Assembly (NCBI GenBank): GCA_964371555.1
Contig: CAYJMQ010000018.1
Location: 1-34,434, forward strand
Origin: CAYJMQ01 sp964371555
GTDB lineage: Bacteria > Bdellovibrionota > JACOXK01 > 2-02-FULL-40-11
Length of the DNA: 34,434 bases
Direction: 5' to 3'
Below the pieces are notes generated by a model. The model was not told the DNA's origin, searched no databases, and saw only the letters and a list, made by a program, of their open reading frames with translations. Position 1 is the stretch's first letter. Every line of letters starts with the position of its first letter. This document shows, piece after piece, positions 20,612-29,579 of this stretch. The translations under genes were made by a program, and so were the position numbers.

Positions 20612-21990
20612 AGTATTTAACCCCGCCAGAAATTGTAAAAGAACTCGATAAATATATTATCGGCCAGAATAAAGCGAAACGCGCCGTTGCCATTGCTTTA
20701 AGAAACCGCTGGAGAAGGCAGCAGGTCGACTCCGATCTGCGCGATGAAATTGCCCCTAAAAATATCATCATGATCGGACCGACGGGGGTCGGAAAAACAG
20801 AAATTGCCAGGCGGCTTTCAAAACTCGCCAACGCCCCTTTTCTAAAAATTGAAGCGTCAAAATTTACGGAAGTCGGTTACGTCGGAAAAGATGTTGAATC
20901 GATGATTCGCGATTTAACCGAGCTTGCGGTTAAAATGACCAAAGAAGAAGAAAAAAAGAAAGTTCACGATAAAGCCGAGGCCCGGGCGGAAGAAAGGGTT
21001 CTTGATCTTCTTTTGCCTCCGATGGAAAAACCCGCTTTTCCAAAAACAAATCTTGATCCAAGAGAAGCGACGATTGCATTCGAAACTGAAGTAAGTCAGG
21101 AACAAAACAAAACACGCGAAAAACTAAGAATACTTCTTAAAGAGGGGAAATTAAACGATCGCGAGGTTACGATCAAAACGCAGGAAAAAAGGGGATTTCC
21201 GATTATAGAAGTTTTTACGAACCAGGCAAATCTCGAAGAACTCGATATGCAGATGCGCGACATGATTGGAAATTTTATGCCCAAAAAAGCTAAAAACCGG
21301 ACACTCAAAGTTACTGAGGCGCTGCGGGTCCTGGCTACCGAAGAAGCGCAAAAAATGATTGATATGGATAAAGTGGTTGAGCTTGCGTTGAAACGCGTTC
21401 AGGAAAGTGGAATCATTTTTATTGATGAAATTGACAAGGTTGCAAGTTCTCATTCTAAAATCGGCCCCGATATTTCCCGCGAAGGGGTTCAAAGAGATCT
21501 CCTTCCCATCGTTGAAGGGGCAAATGTGTCAACAAAATATGGAATCGTAAAAACAGATCACATTCTTTTTATTGCCGCTGGCGCTTTTCATATGACAAAA
21601 CCATCCGATCTCATCCCCGAACTTCAGGGACGTTTTCCGATCCGTGTTCAGCTCGACAGTCTCCATAAGGAAGATTTTATGCGAATTCTTTCGGAGCCAA
21701 AAAATTCCCTTACAAAACAGTACTTCGCGCTCCTTAAGACCGAGGGAATTGATCTTCAATTTACAGAAGATGCCATTGACGAAATCAGTGAAATCTCCTC
21801 TCTCGTCAATCAGCGCTCTGAGAATATCGGCGCCAGACGTCTTCACACCGTTATGGAAAAATTACTTGAAGATATTTCTTTCGATGCGGAAAAAATGTCA
21901 GGTCAAAACATCCTCATGGACAGAAAAATGGTTCGCGAAAAACTCAAAAATATTATCGAAGACGAAAATTTAAGCCGATATATTTTATGA
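20608..21990 (+). CDS. hslU: ATP-dependent protease ATPase subunit HslU (ClpY)
   Basis: AAA+ unfoldase that feeds substrates to HslV. 460 residues: N-terminal TPPEIVKELDKYIIGQ, Walker A GPTGVGKT at 57-64, pore-loop segment FTEVGYVGKDVES, a long charged I domain (about 110-240), Walker B IIFIDEIDKVA, the sensor region FHMTKPSDLIPELQGRFPIRV, and the conserved C-terminal tail ending LSRYIL that inserts into HslV. It overlaps hslV by 4 bases (ATGA) with GAGGAG upstream. It converges with topA 14 bases beyond its stop. Confidence 0.97.
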   Translation: MKYLTPPEIVKELDKYIIGQNKAKRAVAIALRNRWRRQQVDSDLRDEIAPKNIIMIGPTGVGKTEIARRLSKLANAPFLKIEASKFTEVGYVGKDVESMIRDLTELAVKMTKEEEKKKVHDKAEARAEERVLDLLLPPMEKPAFPKTNLDPREATIAFETEVSQEQNKTREKLRILLKEGKLNDREVTIKTQEKRGFPIIEVFTNQANLEELDMQMRDMIGNFMPKKAKNRTLKVTEALRVLATEEAQKMIDMDKVVELALKRVQESGIIFIDEIDKVASSHSKIGPDISREGVQRDLLPIVEGANVSTKYGIVKTDHILFIAAGAFHMTKPSDLIPELQGRFPIRVQLDSLHKEDFMRILSEPKNSLTKQYFALLKTEGIDLQFTEDAIDEISEISSLVNQRSENIGARRLHTVMEKLLEDISFDAEKMSGQNILMDRKMVREKLKNIIEDENLSRYIL

Positions 21991-22004
21991 TCTTAGGTAA
22001 GACC

Positions 22005-24281
22005 TTACACTGATTCTTTATAATTACACGCCTTATTCAAACAAAAATTAGTTGCCCCTTCGCTCTTTGTTGTCTTCGAAACCAGAAATGCCGCGCCGCA
22101 GGATGGACACGGTTTGCCCACGGGAGGATACCAGCTTGCAAACTTACATTTTGGATAATTTTTACACCCATAAAAGATTCTTCCCGCCCGGGAAGATCGC
22201 TCAACAATTTCTCCGCCGCATCCTTTTTGAGGACAGGGGACACCGAGCGTAAATGACTTCGTAAACTTGCATTCCGGATAACGCGAACAGGCAAGAAAAC
22301 GGCCAAATCTTCCCCGCTTCACGATCAGTGAACTGTGACAAAGATCACAGCTCTGTCCAGTCTTTTCCTTAGCCTGTATTTCCACCTCCCCTTTACGGTT
22401 TAGCACAAAGTCACGTGTATTTTTGCATTCCGGATAAGAGGAACAGGCCAAAAATTGTCCGCGCCTCCCCCATTTGATGACCATCGGAGAGCCGCATTTG
22501 TCACAGAGATGCTCTGTCATTTTTTCTTCCACTTTCACATTTCGCATCTCTTTTTCCGCTTTCTTCAGGGTCTGACTAAAAGGCTGATAAAACTCTTTGA
22601 GCATTTTGATCCAGTCGACTTTTCCTTCCTCAATGAGATCGAGTTTCTCCTCCATGCCTGCCGTGAACTCTATGTTTAGAATTTCCGGAAAACTTTTTAC
22701 AAGGAGATCCGTCACAAGGTTTCCAAGCTCTGTCGGATAAAACCGGTTTTCCTTCTTTTCAGCATACTCGCGCTCCTGAATCGCATTCAAAATACTCGCA
22801 TAGGTAGAGGGGCGGCCGATTCCATTTTCTTCAAGCGCTTTAACAAGCGATGCCTCTGAAAATCGGGGGAGGGGCTCCGTGAAATGCTGCAGCGGGGTAA
22901 GCCCTTTTAATTCCATCCGGTCATTCTCTTTCACATCCGGAAGCTGAAGTCCCTCTTCTTCCTCATTATTGACATCCTTCTTTCTCTGAATCTCTTCCTT
23001 TTCCTCCTGATAGACTGCCAAAAACCCCAAAAATTTAATAACCTGGCCTGTCGCGCGAAAGATATATTTTTGGATCGGCAGATGAGGCCCGGCGGCATCC
23101 ACAGTCAAAATCGTCTGATCAATCACTGCCGGCATCATCTGAGAGGCAACAAATCGGTTCCAAATGAGTTCATATAAACGGTAGAGATCCCGATCGAGAT
23201 ACGATTTGATTCTCTCAGGCGGATGATCGAGAGAGGTCGGGCGAATCGCCTCATGGGCTTCCTGCGCAGATTTGCGGCTTTTGTAAATATTTGGCGCGTC
23301 AGGCAAATATTCTTTTCCGTACGTTTTTACAATATAATTTCGCACGGCCGAAATAGACTCGCCGGATAGCCGCGTCGAATCTGTTCTCATGTAGGTAATG
23401 AGTCCCAACAGCCCTTCTGCCCCAACCTCAATCCCCTCATAGAGCTTTTGAGCCAATCGCATGGTCTTATCGGCGCTAAACCCCAGCTTTCTTGCCCCAT
23501 CCTGTTGAAGTTTGGAAGTAATAAACGGGGGAATCGGATTCTTCTTTCGTTCTTTGCAAACAACCGCCGCAATCGAAAATTGAGCGCCATGCAAAGCAGT
23601 CAAAATCGCTTTGGCCTCTTTTTCATTTGCGATTTCCGCTTTTTTTCCGTCGATCTGAAAAAGACGGGCTTCAAATTCTTTTCCATCAGAAGAGAGTTTT
23701 GCAACGATCGACCAATATTCTTCCGGCTTAAATGCCTGAATTTCAGCCTCCCGATCGACAACCATCCGGAGCGCAACCGACTGCACACGCCCGGCGCTGA
23801 GGCCTCTTCGCACTTTCTTCCAAAGAATGGGACTGATTTTATAGCCGACCAGTCGATCCAAAATCCGTCTTGTCTGCTGTGCTTCGAATTTATCTTTATT
23901 GAGCGGTCCCGGATGATCAATCGCCTCCTCAACCGCTTTTTTGGTAATTTCATTGATTAAAACCCGAAACACATTCTTATTTTTCTTCTTAATATCCTCG
24001 TAAATATGCCACGCGATCGCCTCCCCTTCACGATCGGGATCGGGGGCAAGATAGACCTTGTCGACAGAGGCCGCCGCTTTGGCAATCTCCTTTAGAACTT
24101 TCTCTTTCCCTTTAATCACTTCATACTCGGGTTTAAAATCTTTGGCCGGATCGACACCCAGACTTTTTTTAGGGAGATCTTTGACATGACCGATAGAGGC
24201 CTTGATTTGGAAGTTCTTTCCCAAATATTTTTTAATTGTATTGGCTTTCGCCGGAGATTCAACGACAACAAGCGCTTTCAT
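22005..24281 (-). CDS. topA: DNA topoisomerase I
   Basis: Type IA topoisomerase that relaxes negative supercoils. 758 residues. The Toprim domain starts MKALVVVESPAKANTI and has DPDREGEAIAWH at 81-92; the active-site tyrosine is Tyr297 in LITYMRTDSTRLS. After the core (to about 570) come four C-terminal zinc ribbons: CDKCGS...CSSYPEC, CDLCHS...CSRYPEC, CPQKGCGG...CKNYPKC, and a degenerate last one CPSCGA...CLNKAC. The start overlaps the dprA stop by 4 bases (ATGA), with AGGA about 10 bases upstream. The dprA-topA pairing is common. Confidence 0.97.
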   Translation of the reverse strand: MKALVVVESPAKANTIKKYLGKNFQIKASIGHVKDLPKKSLGVDPAKDFKPEYEVIKGKEKVLKEIAKAAASVDKVYLAPDPDREGEAIAWHIYEDIKKKNKNVFRVLINEITKKAVEEAIDHPGPLNKDKFEAQQTRRILDRLVGYKISPILWKKVRRGLSAGRVQSVALRMVVDREAEIQAFKPEEYWSIVAKLSSDGKEFEARLFQIDGKKAEIANEKEAKAILTALHGAQFSIAAVVCKERKKNPIPPFITSKLQQDGARKLGFSADKTMRLAQKLYEGIEVGAEGLLGLITYMRTDSTRLSGESISAVRNYIVKTYGKEYLPDAPNIYKSRKSAQEAHEAIRPTSLDHPPERIKSYLDRDLYRLYELIWNRFVASQMMPAVIDQTILTVDAAGPHLPIQKYIFRATGQVIKFLGFLAVYQEEKEEIQRKKDVNNEEEEGLQLPDVKENDRMELKGLTPLQHFTEPLPRFSEASLVKALEENGIGRPSTYASILNAIQEREYAEKKENRFYPTELGNLVTDLLVKSFPEILNIEFTAGMEEKLDLIEEGKVDWIKMLKEFYQPFSQTLKKAEKEMRNVKVEEKMTEHLCDKCGSPMVIKWGRRGQFLACSSYPECKNTRDFVLNRKGEVEIQAKEKTGQSCDLCHSSLIVKRGRFGRFLACSRYPECKFTKSFTLGVPCPQKGCGGEIVERSSRAGRIFYGCKNYPKCKFASWYPPVGKPCPSCGAAFLVSKTTKSEGATNFCLNKACNYKESV

Positions 24282-25378
24282 GTTAAATATTTCCTGTAAA
24301 AATGGTCATGAGAATCACGAAAAATCAATCCCTTAAACTCCAGAGACAACAAAAGCTCGGAAAGATGCCCTGAATTGAAATGGGTCTGTTCCACCAGTTG
24401 ATCAAACTGCGGTGAATCATTTAAAAGCGAAAGAATTTTTTCTTCTTCCACACCTAAAGACTGCACAAACTGGGGTTTCGGTGTCAAGTCGTCTTTTGAA
24501 AATGAGGGTTCGATCTCTTCCAAAATATCCGAGACTTGTGTCACAAGTTTTGCCCCCTTTTGTATGAGATCATTCGTTCCTGAAGATGTTTGCGAGGTGA
24601 TTCTCCCGGGCACCGCAAAAACCTCTCTCCCCTGCTGCAGCGCCTCATAAGCGGTAATCAGCGCCCCGCTTTTCTTCGGCGCTTCGATAACAATAACGCC
24701 ATGGCAAAGACCGCTTATAATTCGATTGCGCTTTGGAAAATGGAATCTCTCTGGTTTTGTTTTCATCGGAAATTCAGAAAGAATGGCGCCTGACAAAGGA
24801 ATTTCTTCATAGAGCCTCTTATGACTGGGTGGATAAATATAAGAGAGACCGTTTCCAATGACTGCCATTGTTTTTCCACCTGATGAAATAACTGTTTCGT
24901 GAGCCTTGCGATCAATTCCCAGAGCCAATCCGCTGACGATGGTCGTGTCGTAATATGAAAAATTCCGGCACAAATGCTCTGTAACCTCCAACCCATAAGG
25001 GGTAGCCCTCCGGGTCCCCACAACGGCAAGATAATATTTTGATTTGGGAAAATTCCCTTTCATATAAAGAAGGGGGGGAGGATCAGAAATTTCTTTAAGC
25101 AGCCGGGGATAATCCGGATCTATATAACGAATAAGACGAACCCCCTCTTTTCGAATTAAATCTATTTCCTCTTGAGCTTCTTTCGCGTATTGATCCATTT
25201 TTTCAAGTTTTTCCCGAAGTTTCTGGGAAATAACAGGAATGCCGCAAAGATCTTGCGTGGATAGCGAAAAAAGCTCTGAAAGATTTCCATGAAAATGTTT
25301 GAGCAGTAAATCAAACTGCCGGAAACTGACTCCCAGCATATTTAAAGCGACCCAATAAAGATATGCGTCTGAATTCAT
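24278..25378 (-). CDS. dprA: DNA-processing protein DprA (Smf)
   Basis: Loads RecA on incoming single-stranded DNA during natural transformation; it is widely conserved even without competence. 366 residues from ATG 25376-25378 (MNSDAYLYWVALNMLG): N-terminal SAM/HhH-like region, Rossmann-like core with YLAVVGTRRATPYG, VSGLALGIDRKAHE, TMAVIGNGLSYIYP, SEFPMKTKPERFHFPKRNRIISGL and GRITSQTSSGTNDLIQKGA, and a C-terminal winged-helix (from about 300). The open frame extends 87 codons upstream but reads into the divergent gene and has no family match, so I reject that start. A TATAAG -10 box lies 12 bases before the ATG. Confidence 0.94.
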   Translation of the reverse strand: MNSDAYLYWVALNMLGVSFRQFDLLLKHFHGNLSELFSLSTQDLCGIPVISQKLREKLEKMDQYAKEAQEEIDLIRKEGVRLIRYIDPDYPRLLKEISDPPPLLYMKGNFPKSKYYLAVVGTRRATPYGLEVTEHLCRNFSYYDTTIVSGLALGIDRKAHETVISSGGKTMAVIGNGLSYIYPPSHKRLYEEIPLSGAILSEFPMKTKPERFHFPKRNRIISGLCHGVIVIEAPKKSGALITAYEALQQGREVFAVPGRITSQTSSGTNDLIQKGAKLVTQVSDILEEIEPSFSKDDLTPKPQFVQSLGVEEEKILSLLNDSPQFDQLVEQTHFNSGHLSELLLSLEFKGLIFRDSHDHFYRKYLT

Positions 25379-25390
25379 ACGGGCGCGAAT

Positions 25391-25417
25391 CTTATAGGAT
25401 TTGGAATGAAGCGGCAA
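25391..25417 (-). promoter_or_regulatory. Possible dprA promoter
   Basis: On the minus strand TTGCCG (25412-25417), 15-base spacer, TATAAG (25391-25396). The -10 box is good and the -35 weak. The predicted start is about 6 bases before the dprA ATG, with no Shine-Dalgarno. Confidence 0.4.
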
Positions 25418-25439
25418 GACCAGATTTTGCACACCGATT

Positions 25440-25468
25440 TTGACAAAGAGAATCTCCTTTGATAGAAA
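25440..25468 (+). promoter_or_regulatory. Promoter of the GNAT-like gene
   Basis: Perfect TTGACA (25440-25445), 17-base spacer, TAGAAA (25463-25468). The predicted start is 25475, three bases before the ATG. It is divergent from the dprA promoter inside a 99-base gap. Confidence 0.5.
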
Positions 25469-25477
25469 CCTCCCATA

Positions 25478-26602
25478 ATGGCAATCGAAGTTAAACAAAT
25501 CGATTTTAACACCCGAAAATTCAGGGAATTCCTTCTCCTTCCCTGGCAAATCTACAAGAACGATTCTCATTGGGTTCCACCGCTCGTCGCGGATCAAAAA
25601 AAGATTCTGAATCCTCATAAAAATCCATTTTTTGAACACTCAGAAGCAGAAATCTATGGGGCATATGAGAATGGAAAACTCGTTGGGAGAATTGTCATAG
25701 GAATAAATAACAATTCAAATAAATTCAGAAACGAAAAAGTCGCATTTTTTGGCTTTTTTGAATCCTATCATCGACCAGAGGTCTCAATGGCCTTATTTTC
25801 ACTCTCGGCTGAATGGGCGAAGAAAAAGGGAATGAAAATATTGCGGGGGCCTTTCAATCTCACCATAAACGATGAAGCGGGGCTTTTGGTTTCAGGATTT
25901 GATTCGGATCCTTACGTCATGTTAACGCACAATCCACCATATTATGAGCATTTGATTTTAAATGCCGGTTTAAAGCCGGTGATGGATGCCTACGCCTATT
26001 TTGTTGAAGATTCAGCGGCGGTCCTCACAGAACCGCTGCTCCAGTTGGCCAATGACGCAAAAGAAAAATTTAATCCCGTCATCCGGCCTATTGACACAGG
26101 GAAAAATTTTCTCCGGGACGCCCATATTGCAATGGATATGGTCAATGAGTCGTTGGCGCAAAACTGGGGGGCTGTGCCGATGACAGACAGGGAAATCGAA
26201 TTCAAAGCGAAAGATTTAAAAATCGCTTTAATACCGGATCTCTGTTTTTTTGTGGAAGTAAATGGAAAAACAGTCGGATTTTCTCTTACGCTCCCTAATT
26301 TCAATGAAGCGATTAAAAAAGCCAATGGAAGGCTTTTTCCGCTCGGTTTGCTTAAAATCTTGTATTATTCCAAAAAAATAGGCGCCGTCCGGACGGTACA
26401 GTTGGGAATGATCAGGGAATATCAAAAAACAGGACTTGGCGCTTATTGTTATGTTGAGATTGTAAGGCGTTCAGCCAAACATGGATTTCATCGGGGAGAA
26501 ATTTCGTGGGTCCTTTCAAATAACAAACCGATGGTCAATGCCGTGGAGCTTTGCGGGGCAAAACGGTATAAAACCTACCGCTGGTTCGAAAAAGGGCTAT
26601 GA
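25478..26602 (+). CDS. GNAT-fold N-acetyltransferase-like protein
   Basis: 374 residues with no signal peptide or membrane span. The N-terminal part (HWVPPLVADQKKILNPHKNPFFEHSE, then AYENGKLVGRIVIGIN) and the middle (GPFNLTINDEAGLLVSGFD) are conserved features of a family of uncharacterised GNAT-like proteins; the C-terminal third has a second acyltransferase-like half with LGMIREYQKTGLGAYCYVEIVR, the acetyl-CoA pyrophosphate loop pattern Q/R-x-x-G-x-G/A. It may transfer an acyl group to an amine; the substrate is unknown. It is transcribed from a promoter ending just before the ATG and converges with the tandem response-regulator genes 45 bases beyond its stop. Confidence 0.75.
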   Translation: MAIEVKQIDFNTRKFREFLLLPWQIYKNDSHWVPPLVADQKKILNPHKNPFFEHSEAEIYGAYENGKLVGRIVIGINNNSNKFRNEKVAFFGFFESYHRPEVSMALFSLSAEWAKKKGMKILRGPFNLTINDEAGLLVSGFDSDPYVMLTHNPPYYEHLILNAGLKPVMDAYAYFVEDSAAVLTEPLLQLANDAKEKFNPVIRPIDTGKNFLRDAHIAMDMVNESLAQNWGAVPMTDREIEFKAKDLKIALIPDLCFFVEVNGKTVGFSLTLPNFNEAIKKANGRLFPLGLLKILYYSKKIGAVRTVQLGMIREYQKTGLGAYCYVEIVRRSAKHGFHRGEISWVLSNNKPMVNAVELCGAKRYKTYRWFEKGL

Positions 26603-26647
26603 AAACTGAAGTCCGGATGCTGGCGTTGAACCTAAGCTGACACGGTT

Positions 26648-27385
26648 TTAAGCAGCCTTTTTTAAAATCACTTCTTCTTGGAAGGCTTCGGGGGGCTTTT
26701 CGATCATATAACCGATTCCACGCACCGTCTTTATATAGCTGTTTTGAGAGTCGGCATCGATTTTTTTCCGGAGATAGGTAATATAGACATCGACAATATT
26801 GGTAAAAGTCTCCGATTTATCTTTCCAGACATGATTTAAAATCATATTGCGGGTGACAGCGGTTCCAACATGATTCATCAGGTATTCAAGCAGTTGAAAT
26901 TCTTTGATTGTCAATTCAATCTGTTTTCCAGATACGGTCACTTTGTGGGAGGCGGGGTGAAGTTCAATATCCCCAAGTTTTAATACTTTTCGATGAAGTT
27001 TTCTCGTTTTATTTACAAGATTCTGGATACGAATCTCAAGCTCTTCAAGCTCACACGGTTTTACCACGTAATCATCCACCCCTGTCTGAAACGCCTTCAC
27101 CTTGTGTCTTACATCCTTCTCAATTGAAAACATAAGAATAGGTATCTCTGGTTTTTGTTTTTTGAGCTCCGCACAGACGGAAACGCCATCCATATCGGAA
27201 AGGGTGTAATCCAAGATCACAAGATCGGGATTTTGGTGGTTCGTCTGAAAAATCCCTGTTCTTCCCCCTTCTGCTTCAAGGACTTCATACCCTTTTGGTT
27301 TAAAGAAATTTCTAACCAGACTTCGGTCTTCCGCGCTATCATCAATAATTAAAATTTTAAGATGCTGTTTCGTTGTATCTTTCAT
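26648..27385 (-). CDS. OmpR-type response regulator, second of a tandem pair
   Basis: 245 residues. The receiver has IIDD acidic residues, phosphoacceptor Asp59 in LVILDYTLSD, and Lys in YVVKPCELEE; the winged helix follows with ELTIKEFQLLEYLMNH and IVDVYITYLRKKIDADS. It is a close paralogue of the gene that starts 703 bases upstream of its own start, separated from it by one base. No histidine kinase is encoded nearby, so its partner is elsewhere. The C-terminal tail after GYMIEKPP is longer than in the paralogue, but both end in K/R-K-A-A. An AGGCGG-type Shine-Dalgarno lies inside the preceding gene end. Confidence 0.92.
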   Translation of the reverse strand: MKDTTKQHLKILIIDDSAEDRSLVRNFFKPKGYEVLEAEGGRTGIFQTNHQNPDLVILDYTLSDMDGVSVCAELKKQKPEIPILMFSIEKDVRHKVKAFQTGVDDYVVKPCELEELEIRIQNLVNKTRKLHRKVLKLGDIELHPASHKVTVSGKQIELTIKEFQLLEYLMNHVGTAVTRNMILNHVWKDKSETFTNIVDVYITYLRKKIDADSQNSYIKTVRGIGYMIEKPPEAFQEEVILKKAA

Positions 27386-27386
27386 G

Positions 27387-28088
27387 TCAGGCCGCCTTTC
27401 TTTGGGTTAGATCTTCAAGCATATAGCCAAAACCACGAACGGTTTTAATAAATGATCTTCTGCCATTAATATCGATCTTTTTTCTCAGATAATTCATATA
27501 GACATCGACAATATTGGTAAAGGTCTCCGGATTTTCAGTCCCCCATACATGTTCCAAAATCATTTTTCGCGTAAGAACTTTATCGATATTGAGCATCAGA
27601 TATTCGAGGAGAGTATATTCGGTCACAGAAAGCTCAATCGCTTCCCCCCCCCTTGTTACGCGATGGGCATCCTGATCTAAAACAATCTCGCCATAGATCA
27701 ATTTCCCTCTTGGTTTTACCTGATATTTTTTTAGCAAATTTTGAACGCGGACGTAGAGTTCGTCCAAATCACACGGTTTTGCCAAATAATCGTCGCAGCC
27801 GGCCTGAAAGCCGGTTCGTTTGTGTTCGACGGTCCCTCCCACAGAAAGAATAAGAATGGGGATTTCCGGTTTCTTCTCTTTCATGTTTTGGCAAACCTCA
27901 ATTCCCGATAAGCCAGGCATATTCCAGTCCAAAATCACAAGCTGGGGAGATTCTTTATCGAAAAGATAAACCCCTTCAAATCCATTTTTGGCAACAATTA
28001 ATTGAAATCCCTTTGATTCAAGGTAATTCTTTAAAAGATCGATATCTTCCGCCTTATCATCCACAACGAGAATTCTGATTTTTTCCAT
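27387..28088 (-). CDS. OmpR-type response regulator, first of a tandem pair
   Basis: 233 residues. The receiver has VVDD, phosphoacceptor Asp54 in LVILDWNMPG, and Lys in YLAKPCDLDE; the winged-helix domain has ELSVTEYTLLEYLMLN and IVDVYMNYLRKKIDI. Like its neighbour it carries KPC where most OmpR-type receivers have KPF, and it has LSVGG where LTA is usual, so both differ together from the common pattern. Transcribed before its paralogue. It may belong to the rsmB operon (62-base gap, no clear terminator). Confidence 0.92.
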   Translation of the reverse strand: MEKIRILVVDDKAEDIDLLKNYLESKGFQLIVAKNGFEGVYLFDKESPQLVILDWNMPGLSGIEVCQNMKEKKPEIPILILSVGGTVEHKRTGFQAGCDDYLAKPCDLDELYVRVQNLLKKYQVKPRGKLIYGEIVLDQDAHRVTRGGEAIELSVTEYTLLEYLMLNIDKVLTRKMILEHVWGTENPETFTNIVDVYMNYLRKKIDINGRRSFIKTVRGFGYMLEDLTQRKAA

Positions 28089-28151
28089 ATAAATCTTCCC
28101 GCCCCTCTCAAGAGATCTATCGGAAGTTTCTCATTAAGACTTTAACGATTT

Positions 28152-29579
28152 TTAATGATCGCGACTGCTGAATCTACAGATGAAAAAGCCATCCATCCCG
28201 CCATCGATCCCCCCGTCTCTTCCAAAGACCTTCGGAACAGCGAGAAAAGTTCCTTTTTCAGTGATAAATGGGGCGCATGCTTCAGGAAGAATACCGGAAA
28301 GGGGTTCGATTTGCAGTGAGGGCTCTGACTGCAGCAAGCGGTCAATAACTTCATCCGTCTCCTCTTTCGTAAACGTACAGACAGAGTAGACAAGAACACC
28401 CCCCTTTTTTACCCCTTTTTTCAAAAGAGATACCCCTTTTTTTAGCAGACGTAACTGCAGATCTGAAAGAAACCTGATCGCTGTTTCCTCTTTCTGCCAT
28501 TTACCCTCTGGATGGCGCCTCAAGGTTCCCAAAGAGGAACAGGGGGCATCGATCAAAATCCGGTCGAAAAGATCATTGGATTCAAATTCGAGAAAATCAC
28601 AATGGAGCGGATGGATCGACCGAAGCCCCAGTCGATCGCGATTTTTTTCGATAAGCCGCATCCTTTTTTCATTCATATCAAGCGCGACAATTTCACTCTC
28701 ATCCCGGGTAAGCTCGGCAAGATGCGTCGTTTTTCCCCCGGGGGCGGCACAAGCATCGAGGATTCGCTGGTTTGGTCCGGGATCCAGAGCAAAAACAGCC
28801 AGCTGTGACGCTTCATCCTGAATCTGAAAATAGCCCCTTTGCCACGCTTCAATTTTCCGGACAGCCCCCGCTTGACTTAAGCTCAAGCCAACGGGTGAAA
28901 AGAGATTTTTTTTAATCTCCAAGTCCGGTTTCTCTTTACGAAGCAGATCAAAAAGTTCCTCCCGTGAAATTTTAAGTGTGTGGGTCCGAACGTTCATCAC
29001 CGGAACTGAATTATTGGCCTCACAAATTTCAATCGTTTTTTCAATTCCAAACTGATCGATCCACCTCTCTATCATCCACTGAGGATGAGAAAGATGAAAT
29101 GAAATCTGCTCGGGTTTAAGCCTTCCAGGCTGAAGTCGATGCAGTGAAAATTTTTCAAACCCCTCTAAAATCTCCTTTTTATTTTTTTGGATATTTCTCA
29201 AAACTGCGTTTGCGAATGAGGCATTCCGATATTCACCCCCTTTTTTCAGGAGATTGACCGTTTCATAAATGGCCGCGTATTCAGGCACTTTGTCTAAAAA
29301 AAGGAGCTGATAGGCGCCAAGCCTCAACGCATCCAGCACAAATGGAGATATGCCATCAAACGATTTCGTAAGATGCCGTTTGATAACGGAATCTATTTTC
29401 CCTTGCCATCTCAAGGTTCCATAAACAAGTTCCGTCAGTAAAGCGCGATCGGAAAAATGAGGATTCCCCTGACCCATATTCGTTCGGCTTTCCAATGCTT
29501 TATCAATTAAAAAATTCGATTTTTTCCCCCTTCGAATTCCGGAAAGAATAGAAAGGGCTAGTTCCCTTGCCGCAGCCAT
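28152..29579 (-). CDS. rsmB: 16S rRNA (cytosine-967-C5)-methyltransferase RsmB
   Basis: Methylates C967 of 16S rRNA with SAM. 475 residues: N-terminal NusB-like RNA-binding domain (about 1-140, FSDRALLTELVYGTLRWQGK), a linker, then the RsmB/Sun methyltransferase core with DACAAPGGKTTHLAEL (SAM motif), motif IV DAPCSSLGTLRRHPE and motif VI VYSVCTFTKEETD. The two cysteines in DAPCS and SVC are the release and nucleophilic residues. Its start overlaps the HIT gene by 22 bases. The glycine-rich tail near the C terminus (GRDGGIDGGMDG) is unusual but short. Confidence 0.94.
   Translation of the reverse strand: MAAARELALSILSGIRRGKKSNFLIDKALESRTNMGQGNPHFSDRALLTELVYGTLRWQGKIDSVIKRHLTKSFDGISPFVLDALRLGAYQLLFLDKVPEYAAIYETVNLLKKGGEYRNASFANAVLRNIQKNKKEILEGFEKFSLHRLQPGRLKPEQISFHLSHPQWMIERWIDQFGIEKTIEICEANNSVPVMNVRTHTLKISREELFDLLRKEKPDLEIKKNLFSPVGLSLSQAGAVRKIEAWQRGYFQIQDEASQLAVFALDPGPNQRILDACAAPGGKTTHLAELTRDESEIVALDMNEKRMRLIEKNRDRLGLRSIHPLHCDFLEFESNDLFDRILIDAPCSSLGTLRRHPEGKWQKEETAIRFLSDLQLRLLKKGVSLLKKGVKKGGVLVYSVCTFTKEETDEVIDRLLQSEPSLQIEPLSGILPEACAPFITEKGTFLAVPKVFGRDGGIDGGMDGFFICRFSSRDH

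Noticed and set aside
25379..25639. 87-codon upstream extension of DprA
   Set aside because: It lies antisense to the GNAT-like gene and its promoter, and conserved DprA sequence begins only at ATG 25378.
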